DNA of 64,000 nt, taken from the NCBI RefSeq assembly GCF_900156065.1, contig NZ_FTNF01000018.1, positions 1 to 64,000 of the forward strand. The letters run 5' to 3'. The DNA comes from Micromonospora avicenniae. GTDB taxonomy: Bacteria > Actinomycetota > Actinomycetes > Mycobacteriales > Micromonosporaceae. Made by a program: the position numbers and the translations under genes. Positions 25,673-34,588 of this stretch are shown here, piece by piece. How positions within the stretch are numbered: position 1 is the first letter of the stretch; the number at the start of each line of letters is the position of its first letter. The notes under the pieces are model-generated. The model had not been told where the DNA came from and searched no databases. It saw only the letters and a list, made by a program, of their open reading frames with translations.

Positions 25673-26788
25673 GTGAAGGTCGGAATCCCACGCGAGGTCA
25701 AGAACCACGAGTACCGCGTGGCGATCACGCCGGCGGGCGTCAACGAGTTCGTCCGCAGCGGTCACCAGGTCTTCGTCGAGGCCGGTGCCGGCGTCGGGTC
25801 CAGCATCTCCGACGACGACTTCACCGCGGCCGGCGCCAAGATCCTCGCCACGGCCGACGAGGTGTGGGAGACCGCCGAGCTGGTACTCAAGGTCAAGGAG
25901 CCGATCGCCGAGGAGTACCACCGGATGCGCGAGGGGCAGGTGCTCTTCACCTACCTGCACCTGGCCGCGTCCAAGGAGTGCACCGACGCGCTGCTCGACC
26001 GCAAGGTGACAGGCATCGCGTACGAGACGGTGGAGCTGCCGGACCGGTCGTTGCCGCTGCTCGCCCCGATGTCCGAGGTGGCCGGCCGACTCGCGCCGCA
26101 GGTGGGCGCGTACCACCTGCAGGCGCAGGGTGGCGGTCGCGGCGTCCTCATGGGCGGCGTCTCCGGCGTGTACGCGGCCAAGACCGTGGTCATCGGCGCC
26201 GGCGTGTCCGGCATGAACGCCGCCGCCATCGCGCTCGGCCTCCAGGCCGAGGTGCTGCTGCTGGACAAGAACGTCGCGCGGCTGCGCCAGGCCGACGCCA
26301 TCTACCGGGGCCACCTGCAGACGGTCGCCTCCAACGCGTACGAGATCGAGCGTGCGGTGCTCGACGCGGACCTGGTGATCGGCGCGGTGCTGGTGCCCGG
26401 CGCCAAGGCCCCGACGCTGATCTCTAACGAGTTGGTCTCCCGGATGAAGCCGGGCAGCGTGCTCGTCGACATCTCCATCGACCAGGGCGGCTGCTTCGAG
26501 GACTCCCGTCCCACCACGCACGCCGACCCGACGTACCGGGTGCACAACTCGATCTTCTACTGCGTGGCGAACATGCCCGGCGCCGTGCCGCACACCAGCA
26601 CGTACGCGCTGACGAACGTCACCCTGCCGTACGCCCTGGAGTTGGCCAACAACGGCTGGCGTGAGGCGCTGCGCCGTGACCCGGCCCTCGCTCTGGGCCT
26701 GAACACCCACGACGGTCGCGTCACGTACGGTCCGGTGGCCGAGGCGCACGGCATGAGCGTCCTGCCGCTGGCCGACGTGCTCGCCTGA
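25673..26788 (+). CDS. ald: Alanine dehydrogenase
   Basis: The 371-residue NAD-dependent enzyme interconverts L-alanine with pyruvate and ammonia. It begins MKVGIPREVKNHEYRVAITP, has the substrate lysine in ELVLKVKEPIAEEY near residue 75, the catalytic His in LFTYLHLAA near 96 and the Rossmann motif VVIGAGVSGMNAAAIALG near 172. Length equals the family norm. GTG 25673 follows GAGAGGTG. The 284-bp upstream region contains several CCTGACGG-like elements (about 25470, 25503 and 25553) that could be regulator sites. It stands between the TM2 gene and xerD, a position not occupied in mycobacteria. Confidence 0.96.
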   Translation: MKVGIPREVKNHEYRVAITPAGVNEFVRSGHQVFVEAGAGVGSSISDDDFTAAGAKILATADEVWETAELVLKVKEPIAEEYHRMREGQVLFTYLHLAASKECTDALLDRKVTGIAYETVELPDRSLPLLAPMSEVAGRLAPQVGAYHLQAQGGGRGVLMGGVSGVYAAKTVVIGAGVSGMNAAAIALGLQAEVLLLDKNVARLRQADAIYRGHLQTVASNAYEIERAVLDADLVIGAVLVPGAKAPTLISNELVSRMKPGSVLVDISIDQGGCFEDSRPTTHADPTYRVHNSIFYCVANMPGAVPHTSTYALTNVTLPYALELANNGWREALRRDPALALGLNTHDGRVTYGPVAEAHGMSVLPLADVLA

Positions 26789-26863
26789 CGAGGCCGCGGC
26801 CTGAGCGCCACGGCGGAGCGGGCCGGGGCGGGCGCGGAGCCCGCCCCGGCCCTGCGCCGTGCC

Positions 26864-27793
26864 GTGCGCACCTACCTCGACCACCTCACCGTCGAACGAG
26901 GACTGTCCGCGAACACGCTCACCTCGTACCGCCGGGATCTGGAGCGCTACCTCGCGACCCTGGCGGGCGCCGGCATCGGCGACCTCGCGTCGGTCGGCGC
27001 CGGTGTCGTCGAAGCGCACCTGGCCCGGTTGCGCAGCGGGGACGACGACCACCCGCCGTTGGCCGTCTCGTCGGCGGCCCGCGCCGCGAGCGCCGTGCGC
27101 GGCCTGCACCGCTTCGCGCTGCGCGAGGGGCTGGCGGGGGCCGACCCGAGCCGGGATGTCCGTCCGCCGAAGCCGCCGCGCCGGCTGCCCCGCGCGCTGC
27201 CGGTCGACGACGTGGTCCGGCTGCTGGAAACCGCCGGCCCGGTCGCCGTGACCGGTGCGGAAGCGCCGCTCGCGTTGCGCGACCGGGCGCTGCTGGAGTT
27301 CCTGTACGGCACCGGGGCGCGGATCTCCGAGGCGGTCGGCGCCGCGGTGGACGACGTGGACCCGGACGAGGGCACGGTGCTGCTGCACGGAAAGGGTGGC
27401 CGCACACGGCTCGTGCCCGTCGGCGGCTACGCGGTCGAGGCGCTCCGGGCCTACCTGGTGCGGGCCCGCCCCGGGCTGGCCGCCGCGGGCCGCGGAACCC
27501 CTGCGGTCTTCCTGAACGCGCGCGGCGGCCCGCTCTCCCGGCAGGGCGCCTGGACGATCCTGCGGCGGGCCGCCGAACGGGCCGGCCTCCCGGTCGACGG
27601 GCCGGCCGCCGTCTCCCCGCACACGCTCCGCCACTCGTACGCCACCCATCTGCTCGACGGTGGCGCGGACGTGCGGGTGGTGCAGGAACTGCTCGGCCAC
27701 GCGTCGGTGACCACCACGCAGGTGTACACACTGGTCACCGTCGAGCGGCTGCGCGAGGTGTACGCCACGGCGCACCCGCGAGCCCACGGCTGA
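26864..27793 (+). CDS. xerD: Tyrosine recombinase XerD
   Basis: The 309-residue product has the SAM-like N-terminal core-binding domain (YLDHLTVERGLSANTLTSYR) and the catalytic domain with the first arginine in YGTGARISEAVG (about residue 151), the HxxR box SPHTLRHSYATHLLDGG (about 252), LLGHASVTTTQVYT with the histidine and the nucleophilic tyrosine (about 288). It resolves chromosome dimers at dif. GTG 26864 is the first standard start; the frame is open upstream to a TGA at 26786, and CTG 26801 (LSATAERAG) would add 21 residues, making the N-terminus closer to family length. It precedes the parA-scpAB segregation genes. Confidence 0.93.
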   Translation: MRTYLDHLTVERGLSANTLTSYRRDLERYLATLAGAGIGDLASVGAGVVEAHLARLRSGDDDHPPLAVSSAARAASAVRGLHRFALREGLAGADPSRDVRPPKPPRRLPRALPVDDVVRLLETAGPVAVTGAEAPLALRDRALLEFLYGTGARISEAVGAAVDDVDPDEGTVLLHGKGGRTRLVPVGGYAVEALRAYLVRARPGLAAAGRGTPAVFLNARGGPLSRQGAWTILRRAAERAGLPVDGPAAVSPHTLRHSYATHLLDGGADVRVVQELLGHASVTTTQVYTLVTVERLREVYATAHPRAHG

Positions 27794-27995
27794 CCGCGGC
27801 GAGTCGTCGCGGACCGGCTCGGGCGGGGGCCCGTCCGACACGCCGAACGGGTAATGAACCGCCTGCTGGCCGGTGGCGTACAGTCGGCATCGGCGCGGAT
27901 CCCCTAGAGCTGTCGGGCCGGGGTGCGCAGCGGCGCCGCGAAGGACGTCGGAGGGCTCCGACGCCGGGTGGTCGTCGGGAGGGGGCAACGAGGAC

Positions 27996-28919
27996 ATGGC
28001 TGGCAACGAGAACCGTGCCGAGACGTGGACGTCGGAGCTCCGCGAGCAGCAGGCCGCGCTCGGCAACGACCTCGGACCTGCGGATCCGGCCGCCTACACG
28101 ATGCGCAAGCCGATCCCCGAACCGATGCCCACCGACCGGCACGGCCCTGCCCGGATCATCGCGATGGCCAACCAGAAGGGCGGCGTCGGCAAGACCACGA
28201 CCACGATCAACCTGGGTGCCGCGCTCGCCGAGTACGGCCGCAAGGTGCTGCTTGTCGACTTCGACCCGCAGGGCGCGCTCTCGGTCGGGCTCGGGGTCAA
28301 CCCGCACAACCTCGACCTGTCGGTCTACAACCTGCTCATGCAGGACGACATCACGGCCGAGGACGTCCTGATCAAGACGGACGTGGCGGGGCTGCACCTG
28401 CTGCCCGCCAACATCGACCTCTCCGCCGCGGAGATCCAGCTGGTGAACGAGGTCGCCCGGGAGATGGCCCTCGCTCGGGTGCTGAGGACGATCCGCAAGG
28501 AGTACGACTACATCCTGATCGACTGCCAGCCGTCGCTGGGCCTGCTGGCCATCAACGCGCTGACCGTCGCGCACGGCGTGCTCATCCCGCTGGAGTGCGA
28601 GTTCTTCAGCCTTCGTGGTGTCGCCCTGCTGCTCGACACCATCGACAAGGTCCGCGAGCGGCTCAACTTCGACCTGGAGCTCGAGGGCATCCTCGCCACC
28701 ATGTACGACAGCCGCACCACCCACTGCCGGCAGGTGCTGCAGCGGGTGGTGGAGGCGTTCGGCGACAAGGTCTACCAGACGGTGATCACCAAGACGGTCA
28801 AGTTCCCCGAGTCCACCGTCGCGGGCGCTCCGATCACCACGCTCGATCCGGCCTCGTCCGGGGCCCGCAACTACCGCCAGCTGGCCCGCGAGGTGATCGC
28901 CGCGCAGGCCGAGCGGTAG
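27996..28919 (+). CDS. ParA family chromosome partitioning ATPase
   Basis: The 307-residue ATPase has a deviant Walker A motif ANQKGGVGKTTTTINLGA near residue 53, the A' motif LLVDFDPQGALSVGLG and the Walker B region YDYILIDCQPSLGLLAINAL. About 45 extra residues precede the core. It is the paralogue found next to scpAB in actinobacteria (Rv1708 position), not the origin-proximal ParA with ParB. ATG 27996 follows GAGGGGGCAACGAGG. A 41-base gap to scpA contains a 14-codon frame (28920-28964) that ends in a GTGA overlap with scpA. Confidence 0.9.
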   Translation: MAGNENRAETWTSELREQQAALGNDLGPADPAAYTMRKPIPEPMPTDRHGPARIIAMANQKGGVGKTTTTINLGAALAEYGRKVLLVDFDPQGALSVGLGVNPHNLDLSVYNLLMQDDITAEDVLIKTDVAGLHLLPANIDLSAAEIQLVNEVAREMALARVLRTIRKEYDYILIDCQPSLGLLAINALTVAHGVLIPLECEFFSLRGVALLLDTIDKVRERLNFDLELEGILATMYDSRTTHCRQVLQRVVEAFGDKVYQTVITKTVKFPESTVAGAPITTLDPASSGARNYRQLAREVIAAQAER

Positions 28920-28960
28920 GTGCCGGTGCCCTTCCGCGTCCCGTCAACTACGGTCGTCGG

Positions 28961-30064
28961 GTGACCGCCCCGCCCCTCGACCAGCCCGCCGCGCCCGAGC
29001 AGCCGTCGTCCGGGCCCGCCGCCGGCCCCGGCGCCGCCGCGTCGGACGCCGGGCTCCCGTCGCAGGTTGAGCCGTCGTCACTGGCGGAACCGTCGGGCGG
29101 CTCCCCAACCGAGCCCGGGGGCGAGCCCTCGTCGGCCGGCTCGCAGGCCGAGCCGGGGGGCGGGTCGTCGCCGGAGGACGCGGGGGAGAGCAGCGGCTTC
29201 ACGGTCCGGCTGGCGAACTTCACCGGACCGTTCGACCTGTTGCTTCAGCTGATCGGCAAACACAAGCTGGACGTCACCGAGGTGGCGCTGCACCAGGTCA
29301 CCGACGAGTTCATCGCCTACATCCGGGCCATGGGCGACCAGTGGGACCTCGACGAGGCGAGCGAGTTCCTGCTCATCGCCGCCACCCTGCTGGACCTGAA
29401 GGCGGCCCGGCTGCTACCCGCCGCCGAGGTGGAGGACGAGGAGGACCTCGCCCTGTTGGAGGCGCGGGACCTGCTCTTCGCCCGGCTGCTGCAGTACAAG
29501 GCGTTCAAGGAGGCCGCCGCGTTCATCGCCGACCTGGAGGCGGTCGGCGGTCGGCGGTACCCGCGCGCGGTCTCCCTCGAACCCCGGTACGCCGAGGCGC
29601 TGCCCGACCTCGTGCTCGGTATCGGCGCGGAGCGGCTGCGTACGCTCGCCGTCCGGGCGATGACGCCGAAGGTGGCTCCCGAGGTCTCCATCGCCCACGT
29701 GCACATGGTCCGGGTCAGCGTCCGGGAACACGCGGCGATCATCTCCGAGCGGCTGCGCCGGGCCGGCACCGCGACCTTCTCGACGCTCTGCGCCGACTGC
29801 GAGGCCACCCTGGAGGTGGTGGCCCGGTTCCTGGCGCTGCTGGAGCTTTACCGCGAAGGGCTGGTGGCCTTCGTCCAGGAGCAGGCCCTCGAGGAGTTGA
29901 CCATCCGGTGGACCGGTCCCGCCGACGGCGGCTCGGACCTGCAGATCGACGAGTACGCGGGCACGCCCGCCGAGGCCGGCACCCCGGAAACGGCAGCTGC
30001 CGGACCGGCAGACCCCGCAGCCGACCCGACCGGAAGCCGCGACGCGGGCACGAGCGAGGATTGA
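28961..30064 (+). CDS. scpA: Segregation and condensation protein A
   Basis: The 367-residue kleisin bridges SMC heads. A disordered Pro/Ser/Glu-rich N-terminus (about 80 residues) precedes the ScpA core starting at FTVRLANFTGPFDLLLQLIG, with LDLKAARLLPAAEVEDEEDL near residue 150 and the C-terminal winged helix ending at ELTIRWTGP. GTG 28961 is used; the core alone would start near 29197. scpB follows after four bases, so the two are co-translated. Confidence 0.94.
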   Translation: MTAPPLDQPAAPEQPSSGPAAGPGAAASDAGLPSQVEPSSLAEPSGGSPTEPGGEPSSAGSQAEPGGGSSPEDAGESSGFTVRLANFTGPFDLLLQLIGKHKLDVTEVALHQVTDEFIAYIRAMGDQWDLDEASEFLLIAATLLDLKAARLLPAAEVEDEEDLALLEARDLLFARLLQYKAFKEAAAFIADLEAVGGRRYPRAVSLEPRYAEALPDLVLGIGAERLRTLAVRAMTPKVAPEVSIAHVHMVRVSVREHAAIISERLRRAGTATFSTLCADCEATLEVVARFLALLELYREGLVAFVQEQALEELTIRWTGPADGGSDLQIDEYAGTPAEAGTPETAAAGPADPAADPTGSRDAGTSED

Positions 30065-30068
30065 CGCG

Positions 30069-30974
30069 ATGAGCAACGAGGAGACCCGCAACTCCCTGGC
30101 CGACCAGGCCGCTGCCTGGGTCCCGCCCTGGCAACGTCCCGCCCCACCCCGGGACACCCCCGCACCGCCTCAAGAAGAAAATCTTGGAACGGAGGCGCCC
30201 GCGGAGGCGCCCGCGGAGGCGCCCGCGGAGGCGCCCGCGGAGGCGCCCGCGGAGGCGCCCGCGGAGGCGCCCCCGGCGATGCCGCCGGTTTCCGAGATCG
30301 CGGCGGACGCCGACGCCCCGGCGGCTGCGGAGGACGCCGTGGTGGAGGGGACGGCTGCTCGCGTACCCAGGAAACAGCCGGCTTCCCGACGGCGGGCGAC
30401 CGCGGCTCCGGAACCCCCGCCGGAGCTCGACGAGGCCGAGCTGCGCGGGGCGCTCGAGGCGATCCTGCTGGTGGTGGACGAGCCGGTCAGCGAAGCGACC
30501 CTGGCCGAGGTGCTGGAACAGCCGGCAGCCCGCGTCGGCGCGATGCTGGACCAGATCGCCGCCGGCTACACCGCGTCCGGGCACGGTTTCGAGCTGCGCC
30601 GCGCCGCCGGTGGCTGGCGTCTCTACACCCGCCCGGAATACGCGGGCTACGTGGAGCGGTTCGTGCTTGACGGGCAGTCGGTACGGCTGACCCAGGCGGC
30701 GCTGGAAACGCTCGCCGTGGTCGCCTACAAGCAGCCGGTCACCCGCTCACGAATCTCGGCGATCCGGGGTGTCAACTGTGACGGGGTGATCCGTACCCTG
30801 GTCACCCGCGGCCTGGTGGAGGAGTGCGGAAGTGAGCCGGAAAGCGGCGCCTTCCTCTACCGGACCACCACCCTGTTCCTTGAGAAGCTGGGTTTGAACA
30901 GTGTCGACGAGCTGCCGCCGCTCGCGCCGTTCCTGCCCGATGATGTGGAAGAGCTGAGCGATGTCACGCGATGA
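30069..30974 (+). CDS. scpB: Segregation and condensation protein B
   Basis: The 301-residue protein forms the SMC-ScpAB complex. The conserved double winged-helix core starts near residue 122 (LDEAELRGALEAILLVVDEP) and includes LTQAALETLAVVAYKQPVTRSRI and SAIRGVNCDGVIRTL. The N-terminal 120 residues are disordered and contain an Ala-Pro-Ala-Glu repeat encoded by seven 12-bp tandem copies. ATG 30069 follows scpA by four bases. The 3' end overlaps rluB by 14 bases. Confidence 0.94.
   Translation: MSNEETRNSLADQAAAWVPPWQRPAPPRDTPAPPQEENLGTEAPAEAPAEAPAEAPAEAPAEAPAEAPPAMPPVSEIAADADAPAAAEDAVVEGTAARVPRKQPASRRRATAAPEPPPELDEAELRGALEAILLVVDEPVSEATLAEVLEQPAARVGAMLDQIAAGYTASGHGFELRRAAGGWRLYTRPEYAGYVERFVLDGQSVRLTQAALETLAVVAYKQPVTRSRISAIRGVNCDGVIRTLVTRGLVEECGSEPESGAFLYRTTTLFLEKLGLNSVDELPPLAPFLPDDVEELSDVTR
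30192..30275 (+). repeat. Seven tandem 12-bp repeats in scpB
   Basis: The unit GAGGCGCCCGCG is repeated seven times, the last copy with one change (GAGGCGCCCCCG). It encodes an EAPA array in the disordered N-terminus of ScpB. Copies are otherwise identical, so number may vary between strains. Confidence 0.95.
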
Positions 30975-31725
30975 CCGCACCCCTCACACCGACGCCCCAG
31001 AGGGCACCGAGCGCCTGCAGAAAGTGCTGGCCGCCGCCGGTGTGGGTTCCCGACGCGCCTGCGAGGACCTGATCTTCCGGCGCCGGGTCACCGTCAACGG
31101 GCGGGTCGCGCAGCTCGGTGACAAGGTCGACCCGGCCACCGCGGTGATCCACGTCGACGGGGAGCGGCTGGTCACCGACACCCGGCTGGTCTACCTGGCC
31201 ATGAACAAGCCACGCGGTGTCGTCTCCACCATGGCGGACGAGAAGGGGCGCACCGCGCTCGCGGACTTCCTCGGCAACCGGGTCGAGCAGCGCGTCTACC
31301 ACGTCGGGCGGCTCGACGCCGACAGTGAGGGCCTGCTGCTGCTCACCAACGACGGAACCCTGGCGCACCGGCTCATGCACCCGTCCTACGGCGTGCCCAA
31401 GACGTACCTCTGCGAGGTGTCCGGGCCGATCCCGCGCAACCTCGGCAAGCGGTTGATGGCCGGCGTGGAGCTGGAGGACGGCCCGGCGAAGGTGGACTCG
31501 TTCCGGGTGGTGGACACCCTGGGACGAACCGCCCAGGTCGAGTTGACCCTGCACGAAGGACGCAAACACATCGTCCGGCGGATCCTGGCCGAGGCCGGGC
31601 ACCCGGTGTCCCGGCTCATCCGTACCTCGATCGGGCCGATCCGCCTCGGTGACCTGCGCGCCGGGCGGACCCGCCGGCTCACCAACGCCGAAGTCGCCGC
31701 GCTGTTCAAGGCGGTGGGTGACTGA
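30961..31725 (+). CDS. rluB: Pseudouridine synthase RluB/RsuA family
   Basis: The 254-residue enzyme has an N-terminal S4 domain (ERLQKVLAAAGVGSRRACED) and the catalytic domain with the nucleophilic Asp in YHVGRLDADSEGLLLLTNDG (about residue 120), as well as KTYLCEVSGPIPRNLGKRL and EGRKHIVRRILAEAGHPVSR. It isomerises uridines in 23S rRNA. ATG 30961 lies inside scpB (14-base overlap) and fits the family start. A 189-bp gap separates it from cmk. Confidence 0.94.
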   Translation: MSRDDRTPHTDAPEGTERLQKVLAAAGVGSRRACEDLIFRRRVTVNGRVAQLGDKVDPATAVIHVDGERLVTDTRLVYLAMNKPRGVVSTMADEKGRTALADFLGNRVEQRVYHVGRLDADSEGLLLLTNDGTLAHRLMHPSYGVPKTYLCEVSGPIPRNLGKRLMAGVELEDGPAKVDSFRVVDTLGRTAQVELTLHEGRKHIVRRILAEAGHPVSRLIRTSIGPIRLGDLRAGRTRRLTNAEVAALFKAVGD

Positions 31726-31914
31726 CCCGCCGAACGGGGTACGGCTGCCGGTAGGCTCCGTGACGGTCGGGTGCCGGCCGCGCGGTGGCGCGGGTCGCGC
31801 CCGACGGCGTCGCGCGCGCTCCGCCTCGGAGCGGCGGGCATCATTGACCAGGAACATCCGCTCACGGCGCCGGAAGGCCGGCGACCCGTGAGGTACGGGC
31901 TGAGGAGGACGACG

Positions 31915-32595
31915 GTGGAAGACAACGTGCGGGCCGGGCGATGTGTGGTCGCTGTGGACGGGCCGTCCGGTTCGGGAAAGTCCACCGTCTCCCGACGGCT
32001 GGCCGCCGGTATCGGCGCCCGCTACCTGGACACCGGGGCGATGTACCGGGCGATCACCTGGGCGGTGCTGCGCTCCGGCGTCGACCTCACCGACGCGGAG
32101 GCCGTGGCCAAGGTCGCCCAGGAGGTGGACCTGCGCATCGGAACCGACCCGCAGGGGTACGGCGTGACCGCTGACGGTGTCAGCGTGGACGCGGAAATCC
32201 GTGGGCCCGAGGTGACCCAGGCCGTCTCCGCCGTGGCGGCCGTGCCGGCCGTACGCGCGCTGCTCGTCGCCCGGCAGCAGGAGATGATCGCGAACGCCGG
32301 ACGGATCGTGGTGGAGGGCCGGGACATCGGTGCCGTGGTGGCGCCGGACGCCGACCTCAAGGTCTACCTGACCGCGTCCGAGGCCGCCCGGGCGGCCCGG
32401 CGCAGCGCCGAGGACGCCACCGATGCGGTGGTCACCGCCGCGGACCTGGCCCGCCGCGACCACCTGGACTCGACCCGCAAGACCTCGCCGTTGCAGCAGG
32501 CGTCGGACGCGGTAGTGCTGGACACCACCGAGCTGGGCATCGACGAGGTCGTCCAGCGGTTGCACGCCCTGCTCACGGAGCGGGGAGTGGCATGA
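31915..32595 (+). CDS. cmk: Cytidylate kinase
   Basis: The 226-residue kinase phosphorylates CMP and dCMP. It has the P-loop VVAVDGPSGSGKSTVSRRLA at residue 11, YLDTGAMYRAITW, and EGRDIGAVVAPDADLKVYLT near 140. GTG 31915 is selected because GAGGAGG (31902-31908) lies six bases upstream; the frame is open further but without family similarity. It is joined to der by a micro-ORF with 4-nt overlaps, matching the cmk-der order of mycobacteria. Confidence 0.95.
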   Translation: MEDNVRAGRCVVAVDGPSGSGKSTVSRRLAAGIGARYLDTGAMYRAITWAVLRSGVDLTDAEAVAKVAQEVDLRIGTDPQGYGVTADGVSVDAEIRGPEVTQAVSAVAAVPAVRALLVARQQEMIANAGRIVVEGRDIGAVVAPDADLKVYLTASEAARAARRSAEDATDAVVTAADLARRDHLDSTRKTSPLQQASDAVVLDTTELGIDEVVQRLHALLTERGVA

Positions 32596-32666
32596 GCGAG
32601 CAGAACATCGGATCCAACGCGGTTGAGCCTCGTGCCGGCGCGGACCGGAAGGAGGTGTCGGCATGA
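32592..32666 (+). CDS. Bridging micro-ORF (24 aa) between cmk and der
   Basis: ATG 32592 overlaps the cmk stop (ATGA), and the TGA at 32664-32666 overlaps the ATG of der (ATGA). GGGGAG at 32582-32587 lies four bases upstream of ATG 32592. The peptide is MSEQNIGSNAVEPRAGADRK followed by EVSA, with no known domain. der also has its own strong site (GGAAGGAGG, about 32649-32657), so coupling is not strictly required. Confidence 0.35.
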   Translation: MSEQNIGSNAVEPRAGADRKEVSA

Positions 32667-34066
32667 GTGACGGCGGCGGTTGGGTCGACCTGCAGGAGCC
32701 GGACCTCGACACCGGGGAACCGACCGGCCCGCAGCCGGTGGTGGCCGTCGTAGGCCGGCCGAACGTCGGCAAGTCGACGCTGGTCAACCGGATCATCGGT
32801 CGCCGGCAGGCGGTCGTCGAGGACGTCCCCGGGGTGACCCGGGACCGGGTGCCGTACGACGCGCAGTGGGCCGGCCGGGCGTTCACCGTGGTGGACACCG
32901 GCGGTTGGGAACCGGACGCGAAGGACCGGGCGGCGGCGATCGCCGCGCAGGCCGAAACGGCCGTGGCGACGGCCGACGTGGTGCTCTTCGTGGTCGACGC
33001 GATGGTCGGTTCGACCGATGTGGACGAGGCCGCGGTGCGGATGCTGCGCCGCAGCGCCAAGCCGGTCATCCTGGTGGCGAACAAGGCCGACAACACCTCC
33101 ATCGAGATGGAGTCGACCTCCCTGTGGTCACTCGGCCTGGGCGAACCGCTGCCGGTATCGGCCCTGCACGGCCGGGGTTCCGGTGACCTGCTCGACGCGA
33201 TCATGGCCGCGCTGCCGGAGGCGCCGGCGATCGTCGAGCACGGGCCGCGCGGCCCGCGCCGGGTGGCGCTCGTCGGCCGACCGAACGTTGGCAAGTCCAG
33301 CCTGCTGAACCGCTTCTCCGGCGAGCAGCGGGCAGTTGTCGACTCGGTCGCCGGCACCACCGTCGACCCGGTGGACAGCCTCGTGCAGATCGGCGGCGAG
33401 ACCTGGCACCTGGTCGACACCGCAGGCTTGCGCAAGCGGGTCGGCAAGGCCAGCGGCACCGAGTACTACGCGAGCCTGCGTACCGCCTCGGCCATCGAGG
33501 CGGCCGAGGTCGCGGTGGTACTGCTCGACGCCAGCGAGCCGATCAGCGAACAGGACCAGCGGATCCTGTCGATGGTCACCGAAGCCGGCCGGGCCCTGGT
33601 GATCGCCTTCAACAAGTGGGACCTGGTCGACGCCGACCGCCGGTACTACCTGGACAAGGAGATCGACCGGGAACTGCGCCGGATCCCGTGGGCGATCCGG
33701 CTGAACCTGTCGGCGGTGACCGGCCGCGCGGTCGACAAGCTCGCTCCGGCGCTGAACAAGGCGCTCGCCAGCTGGGAGACCCGCATCCCGACGTCGCGGC
33801 TCAACCAGTGGCTCACGGCTCTCGTACAGGCCACCCCGCACCCGGTGCGGGGCGGTCGGGCGCCGCGGATCCTCTTCGCCACCCAGGCCGGCGCGGCGCC
33901 GCCACGCTTCGTGCTGTTCACCACCGGGCCGCTGGACGCCGGCTACCAGCGGTTCGTCGAGCGCAAGCTCCGCGAGGAGTTCGGCTTCGAGGGCAGCCCG
34001 ATCGAGATCTCGGTACGCCCGCGCAAGAAGGTCGGCCCCGGCGGCCGCGGCAAGGCGCACGGCTGA
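32663..34066 (+). CDS. der: Ribosome assembly GTPase Der (EngA)
   Basis: The 467-residue protein has two GTPase domains, each with a P-loop (VGRPNVGKSTLVNRI near residue 30 and VGRPNVGKSSLLNRF near 208), G3 motifs DTGGWE and DTAGLR, G4 motifs NKAD and NKWD, and the C-terminal KH-like domain ending in RPRKKVGPGGRGK. Der functions in 50S subunit assembly. ATG 32663 follows GGAAGGAGGTGTCGGC. It ends the conserved block; a long terminator follows. Confidence 0.97.
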   Translation: MSDGGGWVDLQEPDLDTGEPTGPQPVVAVVGRPNVGKSTLVNRIIGRRQAVVEDVPGVTRDRVPYDAQWAGRAFTVVDTGGWEPDAKDRAAAIAAQAETAVATADVVLFVVDAMVGSTDVDEAAVRMLRRSAKPVILVANKADNTSIEMESTSLWSLGLGEPLPVSALHGRGSGDLLDAIMAALPEAPAIVEHGPRGPRRVALVGRPNVGKSSLLNRFSGEQRAVVDSVAGTTVDPVDSLVQIGGETWHLVDTAGLRKRVGKASGTEYYASLRTASAIEAAEVAVVLLDASEPISEQDQRILSMVTEAGRALVIAFNKWDLVDADRRYYLDKEIDRELRRIPWAIRLNLSAVTGRAVDKLAPALNKALASWETRIPTSRLNQWLTALVQATPHPVRGGRAPRILFATQAGAAPPRFVLFTTGPLDAGYQRFVERKLREEFGFEGSPIEISVRPRKKVGPGGRGKAHG

Positions 34067-34080
34067 CCGTCTGATCCACG

Positions 34081-34117
34081 AGCGGGCCGGGTCGGGGCTT
34101 CCCCGACCCGGCCCGCT
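34081..34117 (+). terminator. Strong terminator hairpin after der
   Basis: A perfect 17-bp inverted repeat (34081-34097 with 34101-34117) with a three-base loop lies 14 bases after the der stop, closing the core operon. Confidence 0.88.
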
Positions 34118-34175
34118 TCGTCCGCTCGGCCTTCTGGGTCCCGCCTCCCGGCCCGGCTTCGTCCGCTCGGCCTTC
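34116..34175. repeat. 19-bp direct repeat downstream of der
   Basis: The sequence CTTCGTCCGCTCGGCCTTC occurs at 34116-34134 and again at 34157-34175, a 41-bp period. The first copy begins in the terminator stem, so this looks like local duplication of the terminator tail. Confidence 0.7.
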
Positions 34176-34191
34176 CGGGGCCGTGCCTCCG

Positions 34192-34272
34192 CTTGATCAA
34201 CTCGGGTTCATTGGAGTCGGGTTAACCGACCCGAGCGGACACCCCGACTTCATGGAGCCCGAGTGGATCAAG
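34192..34272. repeat. Imperfect long inverted repeat, possible mobile palindromic element
   Basis: Arms of about 31 bases (34192-34222 and 34242-34272) are reverse complements with only about five mismatches; each outer end reads CTTGATC followed by (A/C)ACTCGGG. The core contains nested CTCGGG/CCCGAG palindromes. It lies in the 427-bp stretch between der and tRNA-Pro, in which I see no gene. It resembles a REP or MITE-like palindrome, but may be a secondary terminator. Confidence 0.6.
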
Positions 34273-34493
34273 CCGGCACCCGTCAGCGGCGGTGGGCTGG
34301 ATCGGCAGCTCGACCTGACCGAGAGCCCAGTCGCGCTCCTACCTATCTGCCTAGGACGCCTTAGCGGTGGTGCGGCCGGTCATGCCGCTCGGGAGACCGA
34401 GGGCTGTGCGTGACCGGTGGGGCCTGTGCGGACGGCGTGAGGAAGCTGCGCTAAGCTGTACCGGCTGCCGCAGGGGAGACCAGGCGGGAGCAT

Positions 34494-34567
<74 letters not shown>

Positions 34568-34588
34568 CAAACTGAAACGGCAGGTCAG

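Noticed and set aside
26801..26863. CTG start extending xerD by 21 residues
   Set aside because: CTG initiation is rare and no clear ribosome binding site precedes it. GTG 26864 was kept, although the extension would bring the N-terminus closer to family length.
25571..28066. 831-codon minus-strand open frame opposite ald and xerD
   Set aside because: Both genes on the plus strand are unambiguous, and the antisense product is low-complexity Arg/Gly/Val.
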